Part shown: piece after piece, positions 61,201-64,000 of the stretch
Layout of the letters: every line of letters starts with the position of its first letter
Numbering within the stretch: position 1 is the first letter of the stretch
Assembly (NCBI RefSeq): GCF_949628215.1
Contig: NC_134311.1
Coordinates: 13,950,582 to 14,014,581, forward strand
Length of the DNA: 64,000 nucleotides
Direction of reading: 5' to 3'
DNA from: Phalacrocorax aristotelis
Taxonomy: Eukaryota > Chordata > Aves > Suliformes > Phalacrocoracidae
Notes under the pieces: model-generated
Told to the model about the DNA's origin: nothing
Seen by the model: the letters and a program-made list of their open reading frames with translations, nothing else
The model's database searches: none
Program-made: the position numbers and the translations under genes

Positions 61201-63328
61201 AAAAAATTTCAAGCAGTAATTCATTGCAAGGCTACAGGGAATCTGAGAGCATCTGTTTCATTACCTACTGAAGGACTACTCAGTGCGAAAGAAAAAATAT
61301 CCAGGGAAGTGATAAATAAAACACAGAAGCACACGACCATTAACAAGCAGGTGATAACAGTAACAGAAAACTCATCTGCTACTGAGAGGAAGAACAGTAC
61401 TTGGGATAGCTGTACTGTTTATGTGATTGTTGTTGGTAGCTGCAGGAAAAGGCCCTGCTCTGTCCATGGTAGTCTGTGCAGCCAGCTGCATTAGTGTTCC
61501 CTGTGTATGTGCACCTCTGGGATGCTCAGTCAGCCTTGATGCTGGCAAAACCTGTAAAGGGAACAGCAGCAGCTGCATCCATCCAGCTGGAACAGAGAGA
61601 CCTCGTGGGTATTGCTGTGCATTTTGCACTTCAGCATCTAGGAAGGAGAAATGCTTAGCTTTCTGTAGTCCACAGATGTGGCAGGCAGTCCTAACATCCC
61701 TAGCAGTGATAACTAACATTTAACAGCAGCAAGTTTAAAAAAGAAGAAAAATTCCTAGTATTGCATTTATACAGAGATAAATCAACACTAGGGACAGGTT
61801 TTTGTTTTTGTATTTCAACAAGCACACTAATCTCCATTCTCATTTCTGTATGAAGATTGAGTAGATGTGAAAACATCTAGAAGCTTTTGTTACCATTGCA
61901 ACAATATTGCAACTGTGCTAAAACTCCACATTTAAGAATTCTCCTTTTCACAATTATTAAATTGGTAGAAAATGAAAAATTATTTAATCTAAGAGAGAAC
62001 ATGAGTCATACTTACTTCATAGGATTGTTTTCTGGCAGATAGTATATCAAGTCTCTCATGGTCATTTTAGAACGATCTGGTGGAGAACGTCCTTCAATTA
62101 CTGGAGGCCTGTGTTTCAACTGTTTCCATATAAGAATTAAAAAAAACACAAACCCTTAAATTCACCCTGATAGTACTTTATATTTCACAAATGAATATTT
62201 TTCTTTGGTTATGGACTCACCATTCAGGGACTTTTGTTGTTCCCCTGCCCCAAACAACTGAAAGAAGTTTATCATAAAAGTATCCCTTTGTCAGAGAGGT
62301 TGCAACAGACCCTTAAGTGACTTACCCTCTCAGAGAAATTCAATACTTGGCACATAGTAAAAGTGAAAAGTTATTCAGAATTACAGAACCTGGTCAATGA
62401 TTAAGTTGAAAAGATATGAGAAACTCCAAATCCCAAGATTCTTACAGCACACTTCCCCACTGTACTACCAACTGTGAAACTTTTTAAGTTGGAATGCAGA
62501 CGATTACACAATAGCAGATCTTGTCAAAAAGGCTTATGGGTCTAATCAAATGAAAAGATATTCAATTTCTTGTGACATCTGTATTACAAGGGAACCCAGT
62601 GCTACTACTGCTTATAAACAGACTAAACACATACAGAGCTATGAGATACCACAGACTATTAGCAGCAAGCAGCTGACAATCACCAGAAAACAGTACTGCA
62701 AAAAGATAATGTATGTTAGATGAATCACATGTCTTTGCCCTTCACAGAGCAGCACTGCTCAACATAGAGGCCTACCATCCGCTCTTTCTTAAGCTCTTCC
62801 TTAAGCATTTCTCTTAACTTCCGAGCTTTGAGGATCCTTTCACGGTCAGAACATATTCGCTTCTCTTTTATGGGAACAGGTTTTGTAAGTAGCTTCTCTT
62901 CTGGTGTTCCTGATCTTTCCTGTGTTGGTCTCTCCTTGAGTGGGGAGGGTACATTCTTCTGCAAGGTATCATCATTTTTTTGAGCAGCTACACCTACAGT
63001 TTGCTCTTTGTTCACCGGTTTTTTTAGTGGGGAAAACTGTGGCACTTGTGGCACAGGCGTCTTCTTTTCAGGCAGCATGGGAGACTTTAAGGAGCTTTCA
63101 ACATTACTCTCTTCTGATGGAGAGGAATCCTTCTGAAGTGAAGCACTGCTATCAGGAGCCTGTGATGCTCGCCTTTGTGGTTTTGATGCAGCACACTGAG
63201 CAGATGAAGGCCCAGCTCTGGGTTTGACAAGATTGGGCATGGTGGAGATCCGTTTTCTTCTCTGAGGAGGCATCTCTGCAGGCTTACTAGCTTCTCCAGC
63301 ATCATTTGAGCTATCAGCCTTGTCATCG
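19156..63328 (-). CDS. BDP1: BDP1, B-double-prime subunit of TFIIIB (exons 2-40 by my count)
   Basis: BDP1 joins TBP and BRF1 or BRF2 in TFIIIB and recruits RNA polymerase III to tRNA, 5S and U6 promoters in the nucleus. I placed 39 exons whose splice phases all agree, about 2,215 codons including the stop; exon 1 is outside the window. In order: basic helical N-terminal block ([20 protein letters not shown]), [35 protein letters not shown], the extended SANT domain ([57 protein letters not shown]), an acidic middle with repeated (R/K)PKPNLxR motifs, [53 protein letters not shown] and the C-terminal [17 protein letters not shown]. The human protein is about 2,624 residues; the shorter middle here is discussed in the findings. 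Expected to be constitutively expressed; its promoter is not in the window. Confidence 0.97.
19285..19728. other. BDP1: BDP1 last intron with TA/TG microsatellite
   Basis: Short AT-rich intron. A tg/ta alternating stretch lies at about 19345-19382. Nothing else seen. Confidence 0.6.
19729..19969 (-). CDS. BDP1: BDP1 exon 39
   Basis: 241 bp, phase 2 to 0. Starts [20 protein letters not shown], a conserved BDP1 signature (human [12 protein letters not shown]). Acceptor aacag, donor GTATGT. Confidence 0.95.
21287..21569 (-). CDS. BDP1: BDP1 exon 38
   Basis: 283 bp, phase 1 to 2. Encodes [20 protein letters not shown] onward to [11 protein letters not shown]. Acceptor tacag, donor GTATTT. Low-complexity Ser/Glu linker. 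Confidence 0.88.
21838..21880 (-). CDS. BDP1: BDP1 exon 37 (43-bp microexon)
   Basis: 43 bp, phase 0 to 1. Encodes [14 protein letters not shown]. Acceptor tacag, donor GTAGGT. Short, but phases match on both sides. Confidence 0.8.
22768..22990 (-). CDS. BDP1: BDP1 exon 36
   Basis: 223 bp, phase 2 to 0. Contains [20 protein letters not shown] and ends LETTYK; PPAKK is shared with human BDP1. Acceptor tatag, donor GTGAGA. Confidence 0.9.
24366..24555 (-). CDS. BDP1: BDP1 exon 35
   Basis: 190 bp, phase 1 to 2. Contains [20 protein letters not shown] and [17 protein letters not shown], a conserved C-terminal block (human [12 protein letters not shown]). Acceptor tatag, donor GTAAA. Confidence 0.94.
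26100..26160 (-). CDS. BDP1: BDP1 exon 34
   Basis: 61 bp, phase 0 to 1. Encodes [20 protein letters not shown]. Acceptor tctag, donor GTATAA. Confidence 0.84.
27377..27557 (-). CDS. BDP1: BDP1 exon 33 (shorter acceptor choice)
   Basis: 181 bp, phase 2 to 0, encoding [20 protein letters not shown] through [12 protein letters not shown]. Acceptor ccttacag with a possible branch site (ttaac) upstream; donor GTAAAA. A second in-frame acceptor at 27602 would add 15 codons; I cannot tell which is used. Confidence 0.78.
28114..28345 (-). CDS. BDP1: BDP1 exon 32
   Basis: 232 bp, phase 1 to 2. Starts [20 protein letters not shown] and ends FEKNATDT. Acceptor accag, donor GTTAAA. Weakly conserved linker. 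Confidence 0.86.
29003..29086 (-). CDS. BDP1: BDP1 exon 31
   Basis: 84 bp, phase 1 to 1. Encodes [20 protein letters not shown], then QLSTSTE. Matches the human AAITLLTMGD block. Acceptor tgcag, donor GTATGG. Confidence 0.93.
29265..29978 (+). mobile_element. Solo LTR with perfect 5-bp target-site duplication
   Basis: The LTR runs from TG at 29270 to CA at 29973 (704 bp). It is flanked by identical caaac pentamers at 29265-29269 and 29974-29978. It contains an ATAGACTAAATTAG and AGTTGAGTCTGTTTTGGTAA type U5 region, as in avian ERVL-like LTRs. A 5-bp duplication suits ERVL-type integrase. It is antisense to BDP1 in the intron between exons 30 and 31. No internal retroviral genes remain. Open frames inside it are incidental. 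Confidence 0.85.
29979..30766. other. BDP1: BDP1 intron 30, 5' part
   Basis: Ordinary intron sequence between the solo LTR and exon 30. The small open frames near 30412-30658 are on both strands with no motif. Nothing recognised. Confidence 0.5.
30767..30803 (-). CDS. BDP1: BDP1 exon 30 (37-bp microexon)
   Basis: 37 bp, phase 0 to 1. Encodes [13 protein letters not shown] long pyrimidine tract precedes the taag acceptor; donor GTAGAT. Phase fits both neighbours. Confidence 0.85.
31156..31254 (-). CDS. BDP1: BDP1 exon 29
   Basis: 99 bp, phase 0 to 0. Encodes [20 protein letters not shown], then [23 protein letters not shown] continues the conserved EEIMEE segment. Acceptor tacag, donor GTAAGC. 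Confidence 0.92.
31255..32680. other. BDP1: BDP1 intron 28, downstream portion
   Basis: Intron sequence with A-rich runs around 32171-32380. No exon or named repeat recognised. Confidence 0.5.
32690..32880 (+). mobile_element. Possible LTR fragment
   Basis: More GC-rich than its surroundings, with phrases such as gcagcccatggaggatcctg that recall the LTR family at 29.3 kb. The match is partial and orientation uncertain. Confidence 0.3.
32900..33242 (+). mobile_element. Remnant of ERV internal 3' end with polypurine-like tract
   Basis: Non-AT-rich sequence ending in a purine-rich aaataaaggctgaagat immediately before the TG of the adjoining LTR, the position expected of a polypurine tract. No open retroviral gene remains. 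Interpreted as the 3' tail of an internal region. Confidence 0.5.
33243..33817 (+). mobile_element. ERV LTR (same family as 49.5 kb and 63.6 kb), plus orientation
   Basis: About 575 bp from TG at 33243 to CA at 33817. Segments such as aacagtgttgataacacacc, the gggacaactgacccaa block and the tgaataaattcct region align in order with the reverse complement of the LTR at 49517-50066. Decayed by many substitutions. Probably a 3' LTR, since internal-type sequence precedes it. Class (ERVL-like) inferred. Confidence 0.75.
34226..34616 (-). CDS. BDP1: BDP1 exon 28
   Basis: 391 bp, phase 2 to 0. Contains [20 protein letters not shown] and [20 protein letters not shown], ending QIEEIMEE. This is one of the best conserved blocks between bird and human BDP1. 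Acceptor tttag, donor GTATCA. Confidence 0.95.
34617..36329. other. BDP1: BDP1 introns around exon 27
   Basis: Outside exon 27 (35585-35802) I see no gene. Sequence near 35090-35480 is less AT-rich and may be an unrecognised repeat. Confidence 0.4.
35585..35802 (-). CDS. BDP1: BDP1 exon 27
   Basis: 218 bp, phase 0 to 2. Ser/acidic-rich with a [14 protein letters not shown] cluster, likely CK2-type phosphorylation targets. Acceptor ttcag, donor GTAAAA. Confidence 0.87.
36330..36546 (-). CDS. BDP1: BDP1 exon 26 (KPN-like motif)
   Basis: 217 bp, phase 2 to 0. Contains [20 protein letters not shown], a variant of the repeated motif. Acceptor tgtag, donor GTAAGT. Confidence 0.88.
37005..37647 (+). 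mobile_element. CR1 LINE fragment, plus orientation, internally deleted
   Basis: Begins with the reverse-transcriptase signature [20 protein letters not shown] and [17 protein letters not shown], then VDFSKAS-like YLDFSKAS. Later come [12 protein letters not shown] and the CR1 3' tail (ttccttccaaccacagccattctgtg). Frameshifts, stops and a jump from the palm region to the tail show a dead, deleted copy. Antisense to BDP1 in the intron between exons 25 and 26. Confidence 0.88.
37648..38384. other. BDP1: BDP1 intron 25, 5' part
   Basis: Ordinary intron sequence between the CR1 fragment and exon 25. Nothing recognised. Confidence 0.5.
38385..38572 (-). CDS. BDP1: BDP1 exon 25
   Basis: 188 bp, phase 0 to 2. 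Starts [20 protein letters not shown] and ends DTIE. Acceptor ctaag, donor GTAGAG. Confidence 0.86.
39102..39321 (-). CDS. BDP1: BDP1 exon 24 (degenerate KPN motif)
   Basis: 220 bp, phase 2 to 0. Contains [20 protein letters not shown], where the basic KPKPNL core has decayed to RTSPNL. Acceptor actag, donor GTGAGA. Confidence 0.87.
40069..40184 (-). CDS. BDP1: BDP1 exon 23
   Basis: 116 bp, phase 0 to 2. Encodes [20 protein letters not shown], then [18 protein letters not shown]. Acceptor taaag, donor GTGAGG. Confidence 0.86.
40185..41695. other. BDP1: BDP1 intron 22
   Basis: About 1.5 kb without recognised gene. The segment 40560-41280 has more even base composition than flanking intron and could be an old, unidentified repeat. 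Confidence 0.4.
41696..41906 (-). CDS. BDP1: BDP1 exon 22 (KPN motif 5)
   Basis: 211 bp, phase 2 to 0. Contains [20 protein letters not shown]. Acceptor cttag, donor GTAAGT. Confidence 0.9.
42456..42643 (-). CDS. BDP1: BDP1 exon 21
   Basis: 188 bp, phase 0 to 2. Starts [20 protein letters not shown] and ends TSTTNAG. Acceptor ttcag, donor GTAAGG. Confidence 0.86.
43135..43351 (-). CDS. BDP1: BDP1 exon 20 (KPN motif 4)
   Basis: 217 bp, phase 2 to 0. Contains [20 protein letters not shown]. Acceptor tgtag, donor GTAAGG. Its closest look-alikes are the RSRFQ motif of exon 22 and the human [10 protein letters not shown] motif. Confidence 0.9.
44082..44269 (-). CDS. BDP1: BDP1 exon 19
   Basis: 188 bp, phase 0 to 2. 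Starts [20 protein letters not shown]; acidic, Ser-rich. Acceptor tttag, donor GTAAGG. One of three exons of exactly 188 bp. Confidence 0.86.
44759..44990 (-). CDS. BDP1: BDP1 exon 18 (KPN motif 3)
   Basis: 232 bp, phase 2 to 0. Contains [20 protein letters not shown], followed by an acidic tail ending CLKN. Acceptor ttccag, donor GTAAGT. Confidence 0.9.
45566..45692 (+). repeat. G/T-rich low-complexity tract
   Basis: Runs of T8-T10 alternate with G3-G6 clusters on the plus strand (ggggg, gggggg, ggg, ggg). It lies in the BDP1 intron between exons 17 and 18. Several G-runs close together could form a quadruplex on the plus strand, the template strand for BDP1. Confidence 0.85.
46217..46299 (-). 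CDS. BDP1: BDP1 exon 17
   Basis: 83 bp, phase 0 to 2. Encodes [20 protein letters not shown], then EVLETVS. Acceptor ttcag, donor GTAAGT. Both flanking introns carry strongly G-rich low-complexity DNA on the plus strand. Confidence 0.85.
46560..47400 (+). repeat. G-rich minisatellite with 29-bp core unit
   Basis: About 840 bp of G-rich, almost T-free plus-strand DNA in the BDP1 intron between exons 16 and 17. In 47181-47354 six copies begin with cagcgacgac at 47181, 47210, 47239, 47268, 47297 and 47326, an exact 29-bp period; the first five units are near identical except for G-run length. The rest holds looser units such as cacaccgatgaagg and ccacagaggag with G7-G12 runs. Long open frames on both strands (Pro/Arg/Ser-rich or Gly/Arg/Asp-rich) arise from the lack of TA-containing codons and are not genes. 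Confidence 0.95.
47478..47640 (-). CDS. BDP1: BDP1 exon 16 (KPN motif 2)
   Basis: 163 bp, phase 2 to 0. Contains [20 protein letters not shown] and ends at KRKTKQ, then donor CAG|GTAGTT. The frame stays open through the donor into the neighbouring G-rich minisatellite, but the conserved phase and good donor support this end. Confidence 0.85.
48226..48302 (-). CDS. BDP1: BDP1 exon 15
   Basis: 77 bp, phase 0 to 2. Encodes [20 protein letters not shown], then LDAKS. Acceptor ttccag, donor GTAAG. Confidence 0.82.
48492..48636 (-). CDS. BDP1: BDP1 exon 14 (KPN motif 1)
   Basis: 145 bp, phase 2 to 0. Contains [20 protein letters not shown], the first repeated basic motif. Acceptor cttaag, donor GTCAGA. 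Confidence 0.88.
49517..50066 (-). mobile_element. Solo ERV LTR, minus orientation
   Basis: About 550 bp. On the minus strand it begins TGTCCTGGTATTCAGCTGGG and contains the gttgataacacactgatgtt, gctgacccaaactggccaaa and attaaactgttatta (likely poly(A) region) blocks, ending near 49517 with ggttaaaccatgacg. Flanks are acaaa on the left and acaac on the right, a 4 of 5 match to a 5-bp duplication. Same family as the LTRs at 33.2 and 63.6 kb. Sense to BDP1, in the intron between exons 13 and 14. Confidence 0.82.
50459..50535 (-). CDS. BDP1: BDP1 exon 13
   Basis: 77 bp, phase 0 to 2. Encodes [20 protein letters not shown], then SQSEI. Acceptor ctcag, donor GTAAGT. Same length and phase as exon 15. 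Confidence 0.82.
50626..51425 (-). mobile_element. CR1 LINE, 5'-truncated, minus orientation
   Basis: The minus strand reads [40 protein letters not shown] and [20 protein letters not shown], then later reverse-transcriptase C-terminal segments, ending at left in the CR1 tail (gaccttccaacctcaaccattctgtgaat type). Frame breaks show it is inactive. In the BDP1 intron between exons 12 and 13, sense to the gene. Confidence 0.93.
51426..52214. other. BDP1: BDP1 intron 12, middle part
   Basis: AT-rich intron between two CR1 pieces; nothing recognised. Confidence 0.5.
52215..52500 (+). mobile_element. Ancient CR1 fragment, plus orientation
   Basis: The plus strand gives [20 protein letters not shown] then LFSLKT, a decayed match to the CR1 segment [23 protein letters not shown]. 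Strong decay indicates an old insertion. Confidence 0.55.
53153..53312 (-). CDS. BDP1: BDP1 exon 12
   Basis: 160 bp, phase 2 to 0. Encodes [20 protein letters not shown] onward to SEETRGTK. Same phase class as the motif exons further on but without a KPNL motif. Acceptor ttcag, donor GTATTA. Confidence 0.8.
54319..54496 (-). CDS. BDP1: BDP1 exon 11
   Basis: 178 bp, phase 1 to 2. Acidic, Glu/Ser-rich ([20 protein letters not shown]). Acceptor attag, donor GTGATG. Placed by splice signals and compatible phase; little sequence conservation expected. Confidence 0.8.
54828..55112 (-). CDS. BDP1: BDP1 exon 10
   Basis: 285 bp, phase 1 to 1. Acidic region interrupted by a very basic run ([12 protein letters not shown]), a likely nuclear-localisation-type signal. 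Acceptor aatag, donor GTAAGA. Similarity to other BDP1 proteins is weaker here; assignment rests on phase and position. Confidence 0.88.
55113..56825. other. BDP1: BDP1 intron 9
   Basis: 1.7 kb AT-rich intron with an A/T-only-like stretch near 55392-55460. Nothing recognised. Confidence 0.6.
56826..56969 (-). CDS. BDP1: BDP1 exon 9 (long-arm helix after SANT)
   Basis: 144 bp, phase 1 to 1. Encodes [20 protein letters not shown], then a Lys-rich tail ([20 protein letters not shown]). This is the extension that follows the SANT fold in TFIIIB. Acceptor gatag, donor GTACTT. Confidence 0.94.
57672..57726 (-). CDS. BDP1: BDP1 exon 8 (end of SANT)
   Basis: 55 bp, phase 0 to 1. Encodes [18 protein letters not shown]. 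Acceptor tttag, donor GTAAGT. It completes the SANT recognition helix. Confidence 0.95.
58328..58422 (-). CDS. BDP1: BDP1 exon 7 (SANT core)
   Basis: 95 bp, phase 1 to 0. Encodes [20 protein letters not shown] and [12 protein letters not shown], helices 1 to 3 of the SANT/Myb domain that contacts TBP-BRF1-DNA. Acceptor gtccag, donor GTAAAA. Confidence 0.96.
59398..59531 (-). CDS. BDP1: BDP1 exon 6 (start of extended SANT region)
   Basis: 134 bp, phase 2 to 1. Encodes [37 protein letters not shown] and KPWSNK. PWS is the start of the SANT fold. Acceptor ttccag, donor GTGAGT. Confidence 0.96.
60415..60558 (-). CDS. BDP1: BDP1 exon 5
   Basis: 144 bp, phase 2 to 2. Acidic stretch ([14 protein letters not shown]), then [20 protein letters not shown], which is near-invariant in vertebrates. 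A second AG four bases inside the exon would break the phase, so 60558 is the chosen acceptor edge. Confidence 0.93.
60937..60996 (-). CDS. BDP1: BDP1 exon 4
   Basis: 60 bp, phase 2 to 2. Encodes [19 protein letters not shown]. Acceptor tctag, donor GTAAGT. The phase fits both neighbours. Confidence 0.88.
60997..62775. other. BDP1: BDP1 introns 2 and 3
   Basis: Outside exon 3. Open frames at 61159-61723 on both strands lack motifs and splice context. The segment 61420-61680 is less AT-rich and may be an unidentified repeat. Confidence 0.45.
62016..62119 (-). CDS. BDP1: BDP1 exon 3
   Basis: 104 bp, phase 0 to 2. Encodes [20 protein letters not shown] and [14 protein letters not shown], a strongly conserved vertebrate BDP1 block. 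Acceptor aacag, donor GTAAG. Confidence 0.95.
62776..63328 (-). CDS. BDP1: BDP1 exon 2 (first in window)
   Basis: 553 bp, phase 2 to 0. Encodes a Ser/Pro/Lys-rich region with [15 protein letters not shown], ending in the conserved basic helix [20 protein letters not shown] followed by ELKKERM. Acceptor ttccag, donor GTAGGC. The preceding exon with the initiator Met is right of the window. Confidence 0.92.
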
Positions 63329-63584
63329 CTGGAAAATTTAAGAGAGTATTCTGAAATACTTCGCAGTGACACAAGATTTGTAACTCTTACTTTCAATATA
63401 TGGTTACGTGCCAATTGGTATAAACACAGCTCCACAGAAAAAAACAGTAACATACAAGAAGCCATACTAGAACCAACCTGTAGCTGGTACTTCCTCATAA
63501 ACTAATCCACTATAAGAACTGATAAATTATTTTCTAATATTAATTAATATTTATGTTATTGTTACAAGCTAGTTGACTAATCGT

Positions 63585-64000
63585 TGTGGTATAACCCTAG
63601 CTACCAACTAAGGACCACACAGCCACTCACTCATACCCCCACCCCAATAGGATGGGAGAGAGAATCAGAAAGGCAAAAGTAAGAAAACTTGTGGGTTGAG
63701 ATAAGAACCATTTAAATAATAGTAATACTAACAACAATAAAAACAATAATAATGGAAGACGGGGCGGGGGGAGGGAGTGAGGCAACAGCTCACAGCTCAC
63801 CACGCACGGATTGACAAGCCACCAGTCCCCGAGCTGAGATCACTGTCCCATGTCCCCTCCAGCCAACTCCCCCCAGTTTATATGCTGAGGATGACGCCAT
63901 ATGGTACAGAATATCCCTTTGGCCAGTTTGGGTCAGCTGCCTTGGCTGTGCCTCCTCCCCTTCCAGCTTCTTGTGCACCCAGCAGAGTATGGGAGGCTGG
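63585..64000 (-). mobile_element. ERV LTR, minus orientation, cut by the window edge
   Basis: The plus strand runs tgtggtataaccctagctac, then gtgggttgagataagaacc, a tttatatgctgaggatgacg block (TATA-like plus CRE-like on the minus strand) and tttggccagtttgggtcagc. These align in order with 49517-49940. Whether it is solo or part of a provirus cannot be told. In BDP1 intron 1, sense to the gene. Confidence 0.8.

Noticed and set aside
61159-61723. Overlapping frames of about 100 codons on both strands in BDP1 intron 3
   Set aside because: No motif, no compatible exon phase with neighbours, and both strands are equally open.

Overview
This is vertebrate, almost certainly avian, nuclear DNA. The coding sequence is split into short exons with GT-AG introns. 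The interspersed repeats are CR1 LINEs (reverse-transcriptase C-terminus and typical CR1 3' end) and bird-type endogenous-retrovirus LTRs. One LTR family occurs three times and resembles LTRs common outside chickens and their relatives, which suggests a neoavian bird. That last point rests on recall and was not checked by search.

Two genes are present, both on the minus strand, in the same order and orientation as in human 5q13: BDP1 upstream (right), then MCCC2 (left). BDP1 encodes the B-double-prime subunit of the RNA polymerase III initiation factor TFIIIB. It fills about 17.1-63.3 kb. I could place 39 coding exons with compatible splice phases throughout, from the second coding exon (62776-63328) to the stop codon (19156). 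The first exon lies beyond the right edge. The exons give about 2,215 codons. They include the SANT/Myb core (59.5-56.8 kb), a long acidic, repetitive middle built from alternating exon pairs (54.5-34.2 kb), and conserved C-terminal blocks. The 3' UTR ends near 17.07 kb.

MCCC2, the beta subunit of 3-methylcrotonyl-CoA carboxylase (mitochondrial leucine breakdown), starts at 16459 inside a CpG island about 0.6 kb beyond the BDP1 poly(A) signal. Its first seven exons (250 codons) are present; the rest lies beyond the left edge.

The remainder is intron sequence and repeats. There are three clear CR1 copies or fragments and two decayed ones. There are solo or partial LTRs at 15.2, 29.3, 33.2, 49.5 and 63.6 kb; the 29.3 kb copy has a perfect 5-bp target-site duplication. 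An unusual G-rich minisatellite with a 29-bp core unit occupies about 46.56-47.40 kb inside a BDP1 intron. I see no tRNA, rRNA, CRISPR or bacterial-type system and no credible gene on the plus strand. The locus is ordinary and syntenic; the most interesting items are the BDP1 exon-pair repeat architecture, the minisatellite and the LTR beside the MCCC2 CpG island.
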